From: Bog-473 sp963809715
Lineage (GTDB): Bacteria; Actinomycetota; Acidimicrobiia; Acidimicrobiales; RAAP-2
Direction: 5' to 3'
Length of the DNA: 64,000 nucleotides
Assembly (NCBI GenBank): GCA_963809715.1
Contig: CAWEKO010000007.1
Span: 186,001 to 250,000 of the forward strand
Shown: positions 17,359 to 26,105 of the stretch, piece after piece
Layout of the letters: each line of letters opens with the position of its first letter
Position numbering within the stretch: position 1 is the first letter of the stretch
Notes under the pieces: model-generated
Database searches by the model: none
What the model was told of the DNA's origin: nothing
The model's input: the letters and a program-made list of their open reading frames with translations, nothing else
Made by a program: the position numbers and the translations under genes

Positions 17359-18084
17359 TCAGGAGGAGGCGGCAGTAGCCGACAGCGGGGACAGCGGTGA
17401 CACGTAGCCCGAGAGCGGTGCGCCCCTGCCCTTGACGTCGGCGAAGGCCTGTTGGTCGCCCGGCTCGACCACGCTGAAACCGGTGCGGTCACCGTCGCCG
17501 TTGATGACGTCGGGCGCGGCGTCGTTCCCGCTCGCGGCGGAGACGACCGCCACGTGCACCGCGGTCACCGCCGAGGTGTCGAGTCCGTAGACGGCGACGT
17601 CGCCGGGCTGGGGCGTGTAGCCGGAGCCGACCGGGTGCCAGGTGTCGTGGTGGGTACCCCAGACGTAGAAGCTGGCCGAGTTGCCGTTGAGATAGCCGGG
17701 GGCGAGCTGGTAGGCCACCACCGCGCCAGCCTGCTTCCAGGCCCAGGCCGCGAAGTCGGCGCACCACTCCTCGTCGAGGTTGCCGTTGCCGCCGCAGTCG
17801 TGCACACCGGCGTTCCAGTAGGCGCTGAACTTGTTGCAATAGGTGTCGGCGGGATCGGTGCTGTAGCCCACCTGGCCTTGAGCCAACGCCACGATGCGGG
17901 CCCGCAACGGGCTCACCGCGGGACGGCGCCAGAAGGCGTACGCAGCGACCCCGGTGGCCACCAGCGCCAGGGCCAGCACGAACGCGGCCAGGCGGCGCCG
18001 GCGCGACCGGTGCACCCGAGGTGGACGCCGGGGCAACGGGGTAGCCAGGGGGCGGGCGGTCGTGCGGCCGGCGGAACTGGCCAC
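17359..18084 (-). CDS. Secreted or membrane-anchored CHAP-domain amidase/peptidase-like protein
   Basis: Around 241 residues. An Arg-rich N-terminus precedes one hydrophobic segment (LAAFVLALALVATGVAAYAF) that could be a signal anchor, then a CHAP-type domain with candidate Cys in DEEWCADFAAWAW and His in VTAVHVAVV. Such domains cleave peptidoglycan amide bonds or act as D,L-endopeptidases. Four Cys in the exported part could form disulfides. Start is uncertain: GTG 18084 is one choice and the frame is open further upstream. Divergent from the acyltransferase gene. Confidence 0.78.
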   Translation of the reverse strand: MASSAGRTTARPLATPLPRRPPRVHRSRRRRLAAFVLALALVATGVAAYAFWRRPAVSPLRARIVALAQGQVGYSTDPADTYCNKFSAYWNAGVHDCGGNGNLDEEWCADFAAWAWKQAGAVVAYQLAPGYLNGNSASFYVWGTHHDTWHPVGSGYTPQPGDVAVYGLDTSAVTAVHVAVVSAASGNDAAPDVINGDGDRTGFSVVEPGDQQAFADVKGRGAPLSGYVSPLSPLSATAASS

Positions 18085-18240
18085 CAGGCGGGTCGAGGGG
18101 CGGGTCGTGTTCAGGAAAGTCCAGGGTAGTGAGTCGCCGCCGCCCCGGGGCGGCACCCCGCATCTGCGAGAATGGGTCTTCGTCGAGCACGCGTCGAGCG
18201 TGGCCGGCTCCCGACCCAGAACGCCGGAGGAATACGCGCG

Positions 18241-20352
18241 ATGCAGGACGACGAGAGCGCAATCTCTCACACTCGTCTGGCGTACCTCCCCGCACTCGAC
18301 GGCGTACGGGCCGCCGCGGTGGTCGCCGTCATGATGTTCCACGGCGGCATCCCGTTCATGGGCGGCGGGTTCATGGGCGTCGATGCGTTCTTCGTCCTGT
18401 CCGGGTTCCTCATCACCTCGCTCCTCGTGGGTGAGTGGCGCCAGTCCCTGACCATCAAGCTGGGTTCGTTCTGGGCCCGCCGGGCTCGCCGCCTCCTGCC
18501 GGCGCTGTTGTTGGTGCTGCTCTTCGTGGCCTTCTTCGCCTCGGTGATCGTGCCCGAGGGGACCTACAGCGCGTTGCGCCTCGACGCGCTCTCGACCCTC
18601 CTCTACGTGAGCAATTGGCACTTCGTCCTGGTCGGGTCGAACTACTTCAACGAGACGGCGTCGGCCTCGCCTCTGATCCACACCTGGTCCCTGGCGGTTG
18701 AGGAGCAGTTCTATCTGATCTGGCCGCTCGTGGTGCTGTGCGTGCTGCGTTTCACCAAGAGCCTCAAGGTTTTGCTCGGCGTCTGCGTCGTGGCGGCCGT
18801 CGCCTCAGCCGTCGTGATGCGCCTGCTCTACTCCCCGACCAACATCAACCGGGTCTACCTCGGTACCGACACCCGCGCCCAGTGCCTCTTCATCGGCTGC
18901 GCCCTGGCGGTGGCGCTGGTGATCATCACGAAGCGCCACCACGAGGAAGGCCGGCTGGCCACCGGGCAACTGTGGCGACCGGCGTCGGAGCGCGGGCGCG
19001 CCCTCTGCGGTGTCGCCGGCATCGTCGGCGCGGTAGGGGCCATCCTCATCTGGGTCCTCTTCGACGAGACCTCGGCCTTCCCCTACACGGGCGGCTTCTT
19101 CCTCGTCGGCCTGTGCACCGCCTCGGTCATCCTGGCCTCCGTCGGCGCGCCACGCAGCGTGGTGCCGCGGGTCCTCTCGCTCACCCCGGTGCGTTACGTC
19201 GGCCGGATCTCCTACGGCGTCTACATCTGGCACTGGCCACTCTTCCTCTGGATCAACCACGACCGCACCGGGCTCGACGGCTACCCCCTCTTCTTCGTGC
19301 GCGTGCTGGTCACGCTCGCTGTCTCCGCGCTGTCCTTCCACCTCGTGGAGCGGCCCATCCGGATGGGCACCTTCCTGCAACAGTGGCGGGTCTGGGTGGC
19401 CGTGCCCGTCGCCGTCGTCGTGGTGGTGGCCGCCCTGATCGCGGCCACCGTCGACACCTCGGCTGTCGCCGGCACGACCTTTCCCGGCTCCGTCGGCATC
19501 GCGAGCGGTGCGGCCGGAGGCCAGGGCACGACGCCGACGACGGTGGCCGGCGCGGCGGCAGCCGGACCGCCGGTGCGCGTCCTGCTCTTCGGCGACTCGG
19601 TGGCCCTCACCCTCGGTTTGGGCCTCGGGAACTCCTCGGTCGAGGACAAGTACGGCTACCAGCTCTCCGACGACGGGGTCCTGGGCTGCGGCGTGGTCGA
19701 CGGGCCGTCGGTCGAGTTGCTCGGTGCGGTCGACCAGACACCGCCGGCGTGCAACGGCTCGAGGCTCACCGCGGGCGAAGCGGCCACGTCCCAACCCTGG
19801 CCGTACCAGTGGCGGAATGCCATGGCCACGGTGAAGCCCAACGTGGTCGTCGTGCTGGCCGGGCGTTGGGAGGTGGTGGACCGCGAGTACAAGGGCTCCT
19901 GGACCAACATCCTCCACCCCGCCTTTGCCGCCTATGTGAAGAGTCAGCTCGATGTGGCCTCCACGCTGGTCACCACGACCGGCGCCAACCTCGTCTTCCT
20001 CACCGCGCCCTGCACGGACGAGGGGGAGCAGCCCGACGGGTTGCCCTGGCCCGAGGACAACCCGGCCCGCCTCGCCGAGTACAACAAGCTGGTGCGCCAG
20101 GTGGCGGCGCGGCATCCGAAGACCGACTCCGTGGTCGATCTCGACGCCGCGGTCTGCCCGGGCGGCAAGTTCACCAGCTCGCTCGACGGCGTCGCGGTGC
20201 GGCGCAGCGACGGCATCCACTTCACGGACCAGGGCGGTGCCGTCCTGGCCAAGGACATCATGCCGGCCGTCGTGGCGGCCGGCCGGGCCCAGATGGCGGT
20301 GAGCGCCACGACCGCGACGGAGCCTGCACCGCGTCCCTCAGCCGGCGGGTGA
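18241..20352 (+). CDS. OafA/YrhL-type acyltransferase with SGNH domain
   Basis: A 703-residue membrane protein. Residues 1-400 form an acyltransferase-3 domain with about ten membrane helices, containing MMFHGGIPFMGGGFMGVDAFFVLSG in two parts (the catalytic His in FHGG) and SLAVEEQFYLIWP. A periplasmic SGNH domain follows: block I is LLFGDSVALTLG and block V is DGIHFTDQG, giving Ser and Asp/His of the triad. Such proteins O-acylate cell-surface polysaccharide or peptidoglycan. ATG 18241 has GGAGG upstream. Its stop overlaps the convergent lipoprotein gene by 15 bp. Confidence 0.92.
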   Translation: MQDDESAISHTRLAYLPALDGVRAAAVVAVMMFHGGIPFMGGGFMGVDAFFVLSGFLITSLLVGEWRQSLTIKLGSFWARRARRLLPALLLVLLFVAFFASVIVPEGTYSALRLDALSTLLYVSNWHFVLVGSNYFNETASASPLIHTWSLAVEEQFYLIWPLVVLCVLRFTKSLKVLLGVCVVAAVASAVVMRLLYSPTNINRVYLGTDTRAQCLFIGCALAVALVIITKRHHEEGRLATGQLWRPASERGRALCGVAGIVGAVGAILIWVLFDETSAFPYTGGFFLVGLCTASVILASVGAPRSVVPRVLSLTPVRYVGRISYGVYIWHWPLFLWINHDRTGLDGYPLFFVRVLVTLAVSALSFHLVERPIRMGTFLQQWRVWVAVPVAVVVVVAALIAATVDTSAVAGTTFPGSVGIASGAAGGQGTTPTTVAGAAAAGPPVRVLLFGDSVALTLGLGLGNSSVEDKYGYQLSDDGVLGCGVVDGPSVELLGAVDQTPPACNGSRLTAGEAATSQPWPYQWRNAMATVKPNVVVVLAGRWEVVDREYKGSWTNILHPAFAAYVKSQLDVASTLVTTTGANLVFLTAPCTDEGEQPDGLPWPEDNPARLAEYNKLVRQVAARHPKTDSVVDLDAAVCPGGKFTSSLDGVAVRRSDGIHFTDQGGAVLAKDIMPAVVAAGRAQMAVSATTATEPAPRPSAGG

Positions 20353-20769
20353 GGGCGGCCTCGGGTTCACGTTCTGCGGGTTCGGGTTGACGTTCGGATT
20401 GGTGTTCGCCACCACGCACTGCGCTTTGAGCGAAGGGAGGAGGTGGCCCTCGTCGACATTGGCGCCCTCCGAAATGGTGGTCATGAGCGAGTTCCACGAG
20501 CCGTCGGCAGAGTTGGCCTGAGCGGCCAGCGGCAGGGCGTCGCGCAGCTGCTGGGTGGCCTCCTTCTGGAGCTCGGCCACGGTGCCCGCAGCCGTTCCGG
20601 CCTCGATGGAGCGCTCGTAGTCAGCCACGGAGCGGTGCACGTGGAGGCAGGCCTGCTGGGCCAGGCTCTGCCCATCGCCCCCGCTGCCGCAGGCGGCGAG
20701 CACGATCCCACCGGTGACGATCAGGACCGCGAGGACCCGGCCCCCGCGGAGGCCGCCGGTCCGGCGCAC
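20338..20769 (-). CDS. Putative lipoprotein
   Basis: A 143-residue exported protein. The signal sequence has an Arg-rich start, a hydrophobic core (VLAVLIVTGGIVL) and a lipobox LAAC (Cys near residue 27). The mature part is mostly helical with two further Cys (ACLHVHRSV, KAQCVV) and ends in an Asn/Pro-rich tail (NPNVNPNPQNVNPRPP). GTG 20769 lies one base after the stop of the upstream gene, so translation is probably coupled. Function unknown. Confidence 0.8.
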   Translation of the reverse strand: MRRTGGLRGGRVLAVLIVTGGIVLAACGSGGDGQSLAQQACLHVHRSVADYERSIEAGTAAGTVAELQKEATQQLRDALPLAAQANSADGSWNSLMTTISEGANVDEGHLLPSLKAQCVVANTNPNVNPNPQNVNPRPPSPAG

Positions 20770-20770
20770 G

Positions 20771-21328
20771 TCAGGAGAGCCAGCCTTCGGCGGACTCGAG
20801 CAGGAAGCGGCTGACGGCGAGGGCCCGGTCGAAGACGTCGCAGAGGAGCTCCTCGCCGCTGAGCACCCGGGCCAGCGAGACGGGATGGCGGGCCACGATG
20901 CTGAGGCGGCGTTCCGACCCGTCGGTGGCGTTGGCGAAGGAGTCGATGGCGGACACCTCCAATGGCAGCTCGATGCCTCCGACGCCGGCCAGGTCGATGG
21001 CCAGGCGCAGCAGGTCCGGCCCGCTGGGCAGCGGCGGCAGGGCCCAGGTGAAGGTCAGCGGGAAGTGGAACTCGTCGGGTGGCTCCTCCTCCTCGGAGAG
21101 CAGCACCACTGCGTCCTCGAAGGAGAGGAGGACCCGGGGATCGACGTCGAGAGCGAGATGGAGATCGAGCGGGCCGCCGCAGCCCTCCTCAGGGTGCAGG
21201 TCGACCTCCCAGACCTGGCGCAACGAGTACGTCTCGACGAAGTGGCGCTCGTCGTGGACGTGAAATCCGTGGTCGACCGAATGATCCTTCAGGTCGGCGA
21301 CGTAACCGGCGACATCGATGGCAGCCAC
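20771..21328 (-). CDS. Conserved hypothetical protein, 185 residues
   Basis: An acidic soluble protein with beta-strand-rich composition: VWEVDLHPEEGCGGPLDLHL and FHFPLTFTWALPPLPSGPD are the most distinctive stretches, and the C-terminal half is helical (SGEELLCDVFDRALAVSRFL). It looks like an actinobacterial family of unknown role. It is divergent from the inositol-phosphatase-family gene (58 bp between starts) and coupled to the downstream lipoprotein gene. Confidence 0.75.
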   Translation of the reverse strand: MAAIDVAGYVADLKDHSVDHGFHVHDERHFVETYSLRQVWEVDLHPEEGCGGPLDLHLALDVDPRVLLSFEDAVVLLSEEEEPPDEFHFPLTFTWALPPLPSGPDLLRLAIDLAGVGGIELPLEVSAIDSFANATDGSERRLSIVARHPVSLARVLSGEELLCDVFDRALAVSRFLLESAEGWLS

Positions 21329-21386
21329 AACTCCGGGAGCCTACCGGGCGTGCGTCGCCGCGCCGGGCCGGTAGGGTGCGGTCCTC

Positions 21387-22127
21387 GTGGACGAGGTTCG
21401 GTTGCTCGAGGTGCTCGACGAGGCGGTGGCCGCCGTGCGTCACGCGCTGGACGACCTGGAGGATTGGGGTCCGGCGGGCACCCGTCCGGGTCAGTACCGG
21501 CTCGACCTGGTCGCCGACGGCGCCGCGCTCGGCGTGCTGCACGGAGCCGGGCTCGCCGTGCTCTCTGAGGAATCGGGCACGACAGGCACCAACGGCGATG
21601 GTCTCCTGGCGGTCATCGACCCCGTCGATGGCTCGACCAATGCGCACCGGGGTGTCCCTTTCTTCTCCACCAGTATCTGCGTCCTCGACGCCGAAGGGCC
21701 TCTGGTCGGCCTCGTCGTGAACCAGGCCAGCGGGGCGCGCTTTGCCGCCGTGCGCGGTCAGGGGGCCGAGCACGACGGGGCAACGCTGCGTCCGTCGGGG
21801 TGCGAGGAGCTGGGCTCGGCCATCGTGGGCATCTCGGGCTTCCCCGGCCGGTCCCCGGGCTGGGGCCAGTTCCGTGCCCTGGGTGCGGCATCGCTCGAGT
21901 GTTGCGCCGTCGCCGAGGGTGTGCTCGACGCCTATCTCGTCGCCGGAGGGAGCACGCTCTACGTCTGGGACTATCTGGCCGGGCTGCTGATCTGCCGGGA
22001 GGCGGGTGCGGCGGAGGGGGAGCGCGACGGGAAGGATCTGGTCGTGCGCGACGCCGCGCCGCGCCGCCCTGTGGTGGCGGCAACGGATGCGCTGGTCGAG
22101 CACCTGAGAGAGGAGAAGACGTTGTGA
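21387..22127 (+). CDS. Inositol monophosphatase family protein
   Basis: A 246-residue Mg2+-dependent sugar or inositol phosphatase-fold protein. The metal ligands are visible: SEESG near residue 53, DPVDGSTN near residue 77 and WDYLAG near residue 195. It is slightly short of typical SuhB-like enzymes (about 260-270). Possible substrates include inositol-1-phosphate, relevant to actinobacterial mycothiol and phosphatidylinositol synthesis, or PAP/FBP. GTG start at 21387. Overlaps the next gene by GTGA. Confidence 0.88.
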   Translation: MDEVRLLEVLDEAVAAVRHALDDLEDWGPAGTRPGQYRLDLVADGAALGVLHGAGLAVLSEESGTTGTNGDGLLAVIDPVDGSTNAHRGVPFFSTSICVLDAEGPLVGLVVNQASGARFAAVRGQGAEHDGATLRPSGCEELGSAIVGISGFPGRSPGWGQFRALGAASLECCAVAEGVLDAYLVAGGSTLYVWDYLAGLLICREAGAAEGERDGKDLVVRDAAPRRPVVAATDALVEHLREEKTL

Positions 22128-22972
22128 GCGAGGACACTGCCACTGCGTTGCTGGCCCGCAAGACGTGGCGCACGTTGGAGCCGCTGCACGGAGCCATCTA
22201 CTTCGTACCGGAAGCGGCCGAGGCCTACGCCCGTCTCGGCATCACCGGTTCCGCCGGCTACTTCGCGTCGCGAGCGGCGCCCATGGGCGCGGTGCCTGCG
22301 GACGTCGTCGTGTCGACGTTCTTCAACTTCAACCCCGAGCTCGTGCAGTCGGCCATCCCCGAGTCGTGGGACCTGGCCGCGCCGGCAGACCTTGTCGCGG
22401 CGCGTTTCGAGGCGGTCGACGCCTCGTGGCATCGCGCCCTGGGCGAACAGGTGCTGCGCTCGCCCGAGATGGCCCGAGCGGCCGAGCTGGCCCGGACGGC
22501 GGCCGAGCAGGTGGGGCAACGGCTCGAGGGCCGGCCGCTGGCGGCGGCCCACTGCGACGTCACGTGGCCCGAGGCGCCCCACCTCCAGCTGTGGCACGCG
22601 CAGTCGATCTTGCGCGAGTACCGGGGCGACGGGCACATCGCCCAGCTGGTCGTGCACGGGCTCTCGGGCCCCGAGGCGTTGGTTACCCACGCGGCGGCCG
22701 GCGACGTGCCAGCGCGCGTGCTGAAGGCGACGCGGGCCTGGCCCGACGAGGCCTGGGACGCCGCGGTCGACGCGCTCCGGGGACGGGGCTGGCTCGAGCC
22801 GGGGGAGGAGCTGCGCTTCACCGAGACGGGGGCGCGTTACCGCCAGGAGATCGAGGACGGGACCGACCGGCTGGCGGCGGCTCCCTATGTCGCACTGGGG
22901 GACGAGGCGTGTGCCGAACTGCGCGCGCTGGCCCGGCCGTGGAGCAAGGTGATGGCCGAGTTGTTGCGCTGA
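22124..22972 (+). CDS. SCO6745 family protein
   Basis: A 282-residue protein of the actinobacterial SCO6745 family. Family hallmarks are RKTWRTLEPLHGAIYFVPEA at the N-terminus, SRAAPMGAV, STFFNFNP, and the C-terminal winged-helix-like block LRGRGWLEPGEELRFTETGA. No biochemical function is established for the family. GTG 22124 overlaps the preceding stop (GTGA) and has GAGGAG upstream, indicating co-translation with the phosphatase gene. Confidence 0.88.
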   Translation: MSEDTATALLARKTWRTLEPLHGAIYFVPEAAEAYARLGITGSAGYFASRAAPMGAVPADVVVSTFFNFNPELVQSAIPESWDLAAPADLVAARFEAVDASWHRALGEQVLRSPEMARAAELARTAAEQVGQRLEGRPLAAAHCDVTWPEAPHLQLWHAQSILREYRGDGHIAQLVVHGLSGPEALVTHAAAGDVPARVLKATRAWPDEAWDAAVDALRGRGWLEPGEELRFTETGARYRQEIEDGTDRLAAAPYVALGDEACAELRALARPWSKVMAELLR

Positions 22973-23397
22973 TGGATGTTCTGCTCGAACTTGACGATGG
23001 CCGACGCGAGACGGTCGCGGATCAGCGGTAAAAGGCGAAAGAACCCGTCGTACCGTTCATCGACTTTGCCCGCGCTGAGAGGGATGCAGTACTGGAGACG
23101 ACGACGCGCCTCCTCGAGCACGAAGACCGAGGACGCTCGCGAACTCAAGCGGCTCCAACGAGAGCTCACGACATCAAGGCCGATTCGCTGAATGGCCTGT
23201 TCGTGGAGCTCACGCAGCGCGACGCCCAGACGCACATCGCTATCTTTCGCTCCGTACGGAAACGCACAAGCCGGAGGCGGAACCGAGGACGGGACGTACG
23301 CAAAGGCGTCCTTGGAAGAACGGAAACAGAGAGTGACGATCTACGCCGACGAGCCGTGCGCTGACCGACAAAAACAGCAGGTAGAGTTGCCTTTTCA
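22973..23397. other. Intergenic region before tRNA-Val, 425 bp
   Basis: No supported gene. Frames on both strands lack recognisable content; the leftward frame ending near 22885 reads like helical low-complexity sequence and overlaps the SCO6745 gene. A candidate tRNA promoter lies at its right end. Confidence 0.5.
23361..23387 (+). promoter_or_regulatory. Candidate promoter of tRNA-Val
   Basis: CTGACC (23361-23366) and TAGAGT (23382-23387) could act as -35 and -10 boxes, but the 15-bp spacing is short. A start near 23394 would fall a few bases before the mature tRNA 5' end at 23398. Confidence 0.3.
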
Positions 23398-23471
23398 GGG
23401 CGCTTAGCTCAGTTGGTTAGAGCAGCTGGCTTACAACCAGCAGGTCGGGGGTTCGAGTCCCTCAGCGCCCA
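23398..23471 (+). tRNA. tRNA-Val (anticodon TAC)
   Basis: A complete 74-nt cloverleaf. The acceptor arms GGGCGCT (23398-23404) and AGCGCCC (23464-23470) pair perfectly. The D-arm is AGCTCAGTTGGTTAGAGC, the anticodon stem is GCTGG/CCAGC around loop CTTACAA with anticodon TAC, and the T-arm contains GGTTCGAGTCC. Discriminator base is A; CCA is not encoded. It marks the border between the compact gene block on the left and the sparse accessory stretch on the right. Confidence 0.96.
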
Positions 23472-23980
23472 CCCGATCGAGTACTGCCTCTCAGGGTGGC
23501 CGCCGCCCTCCTTCGTCAAACCGAGTGGGCCACGAACCGCCAAACGGCGTCCCGTTCGGAAGCGGTCGTCTTTTGCACGGTCGCAACATTGTTGAGCTGA
23601 GTCGTCTCGGTCACGACGGCAAAGCGCGCTGCTTCGTTCCGCACACCGCTTGTCACTTCTGGTCGTACGCCTCGACCGGACAGACGAGCCATCCGTCGAG
23701 AGTTTGGCGCGCAGATGGGCCGAGCGCTTGGATCATCCCGTCTTATGCGTTCTGCCACGTGCTTTAGGCACCGACGAACGGCGCTATCCCCAGGCTGAGT
23801 GATCGCTACTGACATCGCACTGATGTTTGAGAGTGGAGTTCTCTGCGGCTGAGCGAGTCAACCGCCACAGAACTGCGATTGCGCGACGGCCTTCGCGGCC
23901 GCTCGACGGCAGTGACCCGCGGCCGGGAAATGTATCGATAGAGATTGACGTATCAAACCCATTTGATGTAACCTGGCCAG
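23472..23980. other. Intergenic region after tRNA-Val, 509 bp
   Basis: No supported gene. The longest frame (leftward, about 23516-23815) gives a 99-residue sequence without family features. I did not find a copy of the tRNA 3' end here that would mark an integration site. The arsR-arsC promoter and operator lie at its right end. Confidence 0.5.
23945..23972 (+). promoter_or_regulatory. Promoter and ArsR-type operator of the arsR-arsC fusion gene
   Basis: TTGACG (23945-23950) and TGTAAC (23967-23972) make a -35/-10 pair with 16-bp spacing. Between them lies the perfect inverted repeat ATCAAACCCATTTGAT (23952-23967), matching the ATCAA...TTGAT type of ArsR/SmtB operators. The GTG start codon at 23981 is eight bases after the -10 box and has no Shine-Dalgarno, so the transcript is probably leaderless. 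Repression by promoter occlusion and autoregulation are inferred. Confidence 0.65.
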
Positions 23981-24778
23981 GTGGTCGCGGCTAATCCGGA
24001 CGAAACGGCCCTCTCGTTCCTGCAACTGGTCGCGGACCCTGTGCGCTGGCAACTTGTCGACCAGTTGGCGCGGACCGACCGGCGTGTCGGCGAGCTCGCT
24101 CATTTGGTGGGGAAAGCCCAGAACCTCGTCTCGTATCACCTCGGAGAGCTGCGGTCGGCGGGGCTGGTGTGGGCGCGGCGGAGCTCTGCTGATGGGCGCG
24201 ACACGTATTATCGGCTGAATCTGGCCCGCTGCGGTGAGCTCTTCGTCACGGCCGGGTCGGCGCTGCATCCGGCACTCCAGCTCGCTCCGCTTCCCGTGCA
24301 ACTGCCGCGCGCCACGTCGCGCCGCACGCAGCGCGTCCTGTTTCTGTGCACTGGAAACTCCGCGCGCTCGCAGATCGCCGAGGCGCTGCTCGCCAATCGC
24401 TCGGAGGGCGCCGTGGAGGCCCGAAGCGCCGGCAGCCACCCGAAGCCGCTGCACCGCAATGCCGTCCGGGTGATGGCAGAACGAGGGATCGACATCTCCG
24501 GGCGAACCACCAAGCATCTTGACCGCTTCGCACGCACCCGCTTCGACCGCGTTGTCACGCTCTGCGACAAGGTCAAGGAGATCTGCCCCGACTTCCCGGG
24601 AGCGCCGGTGACCGCGGATTGGAGCATGGCCGATCCGGCGGCTTCGGCGGAGAACGACAAGGACAGCTATCCGATATTCGTACGCACCGCTGAGGAGATC
24701 GAGTCCCGCGTCGACCTGCTCATTGCTGAGCTCGCCCAACCCGCGAAAGGCGAAAGGAGAATCGATGTCCCCCAATGA
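23981..24778 (+). CDS. ArsR-type HTH regulator fused to thioredoxin-coupled arsenate reductase
   Basis: A 265-residue fusion. Residues 8-90 are an ArsR-family winged helix (ALSFLQLVADPVRWQLVDQL, then QNLVSYHLGELRSAGLV). Residues 116-260 are a low-molecular-weight phosphatase-fold ArsC with P-loop CTGNSAR (Cys123, Arg129), the redox Cys pair TLCDKVKEIC (Cys195, Cys202) and general-acid Asp in MADPA. All three catalytic Cys of the pI258 ArsC class are present. The regulator half lacks the classical ELCVCDL As(III) site; only Cys84 is present. GTG start is leaderless. It overlaps the VOC gene by 14 bp. No arsenite exporter is adjacent. Confidence 0.9.
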   Translation: MVAANPDETALSFLQLVADPVRWQLVDQLARTDRRVGELAHLVGKAQNLVSYHLGELRSAGLVWARRSSADGRDTYYRLNLARCGELFVTAGSALHPALQLAPLPVQLPRATSRRTQRVLFLCTGNSARSQIAEALLANRSEGAVEARSAGSHPKPLHRNAVRVMAERGIDISGRTTKHLDRFARTRFDRVVTLCDKVKEICPDFPGAPVTADWSMADPAASAENDKDSYPIFVRTAEEIESRVDLLIAELAQPAKGERRIDVPQ

Positions 24779-25148
24779 GACCGTCAACGTTCGCTACATG
24801 GTCACCGACGTGGCCGAAGCCGTGGAGTTCTACTGCACCCACTTCGGCTTCGAGCCCGGCATCACCTCCCCTGCGTTCGCCGACGTCACGAAAGACAACC
24901 TTCGCCTCCTGCTGAGCGGACCGGCAAGCTCCGCCGGTCGCCCGATGCCGGACGGCGCCGTTCCTGGCCCCGGAGGATGGAACCGCATCCACTTCATCAC
25001 GCCCGACCTCGACGCGGAGGTCGTCCACCTTAAGGACGCGGGTGTGCGCTTCCGCAACGAGGTCGTGAGTGGACCGGGTGGACGTCAGATCCTCGTCGAG
25101 GACCCCTCGGGCAATGTCATCGAGCTCTTCCAGCCCGGGGCCAGATGA
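24765..25148 (+). CDS. VOC (glyoxalase/bleomycin-resistance fold) family protein
   Basis: A 127-residue vicinal-oxygen-chelate protein with the two beta-alpha-beta-beta-beta modules in one chain: VNVRYMVTDVAEAVEFYCTHFGF at the N-terminus (strand-helix), WNRIHFITPDLDAEV in the middle and ILVEDPSGNVIELFQP at the end with the metal-ligand Glu position. ATG 24765 has AAAGGAG upstream and overlaps the end of the ars fusion gene. ArsI C-As lyases are also VOC proteins next to arsR, but the vicinal Cys pair expected of ArsI is not present; only one Cys is visible. Confidence 0.85.
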   Translation: MSPNETVNVRYMVTDVAEAVEFYCTHFGFEPGITSPAFADVTKDNLRLLLSGPASSAGRPMPDGAVPGPGGWNRIHFITPDLDAEVVHLKDAGVRFRNEVVSGPGGRQILVEDPSGNVIELFQPGAR

Positions 25149-25838
25149 CGAGGGAGCGGAAAGAACGGTGACGACGCCGACAATCAGCCGTCGTCAGACT
25201 GCTCGAAGCAGGCTTCTTACTCGACCGCACACCGCTCGCCATTCTTTTTATGGACATCGTCTGCATCGAGCGAGCCTTCGCCTTCGGTGACCGGGCGTGT
25301 CGCAGACTCACGACGCAGTCGCCTGGCCCGAACCGTCGTAGAACAGTGTCGGGGCAATGATCCATGACCGCGGAGACCGGCGACGGAATATTCGCCACCT
25401 TCGAAGGACCCTCCTAACCAGTGACGTTGGGTCTGCCAGCAGGCTTTCAATTCGTCCACCACTCTGGCCCAAGCGGTCTTGTCAGCCAAGGTCAAGACAT
25501 GTGGATTCAGATCCGTGGTTGTCACCTGCCGTCCTGACCCGTCAGCGGCGATCCAAGTCTGCACCGTGCCTACGCTGAACTGCCACGGTCGGCGGATCCG
25601 GCGATGCGCGAAGCCGTGACACCGGTTGGCTGCAACTCGGCTTCGGTGTGATCGAATTGGCCTCTTCGTCGGCATGCGAAGGTGGCTTGACGCTCGTGGG
25701 CAATCGACACCGACACCTGTTACGTTGCTGGCGAGGGATTCACACATTCCTTCGGCCCCGTGAGGTCGTGGTGTCGTTCGCCCGCAGTGCGCCGCGTTTG
25801 GCGCGAGAAATCCACATCTAGACATGAGGAGATCCACC
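25149..25838. other. Intergenic region, 690 bp, with possible gene remnant
   Basis: No intact gene is supported. The only protein-like signal is on the minus strand near 25440-25580 (listed separately). The right end holds the promoter of the small protein gene at 25839. Confidence 0.5.
25440..25580 (-). pseudogene. Possible remnant of a CU044_5270-like protein
   Basis: A minus-strand frame gives GTVQTWIAADGSGRQVTTT followed by HVLTLADKTAWARVVDELKA, which resembles a short core of CU044_5270-type exported proteins (WxAADGSGR followed by a DxxAW motif). The flanks do not continue the family and no start or signal peptide is in place. It may be a decayed gene or coincidence. Confidence 0.25.
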
Positions 25839-26105
25839 GTGATCGCTGTATATGTGAGGCCTGAGGCGTTGACCGTCGAGCAGTACAACAAGGCTCGCAA
25901 GGACTTGGCAGCTACTGGCGCCAACGTGGATGGGCGCAAGCACCACTCCTGTTTTGGGGAAGATGGGCAGCTCATGGTCTTCGAGATCTGGGATTCCAAG
26001 GAGAGTTACGACGCCTTCGGCAAGTTCCTGATGCCCATTCTCCAAGAGGCCGGGATAGTGCCTGCGTCGCACGACATCATGGAAGTCGTGAACGTCGAGC
26101 AATAG
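25839..26105 (+). CDS. Small dimeric alpha-beta-barrel-like protein, unknown function
   Basis: An 88-residue protein that starts IAVYVRPEALTVEQYNKARK and continues with GQLMVFEIWDSKESYDAFGKF and a terminal strand HDIMEVVNV. The strand-helix-strand pattern and the ExWDSxExxxAF block resemble ABM/dimeric alpha-beta-barrel proteins. GTG 25839 is preferred over ATG 25824 because GAGGAG sits seven bases before it. Single gene. Confidence 0.72.
   Translation: MIAVYVRPEALTVEQYNKARKDLAATGANVDGRKHHSCFGEDGQLMVFEIWDSKESYDAFGKFLMPILQEAGIVPASHDIMEVVNVEQ

Noticed and set aside
22885..23235. Leftward 116-codon frame overlapping the SCO6745 gene end
   Set aside because: Overlaps a well-supported gene on the other strand and shows no recognisable domain.
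23516..23815. Leftward 99-codon frame after the tRNA
   Set aside because: No Shine-Dalgarno, no family features and atypical composition.
24765..25148. VOC protein next to ArsR-ArsC as an ArsI C-As lyase
   Set aside because: The vicinal Cys pair expected of ArsI was not found; only one Cys is present, so a general VOC label is safer.
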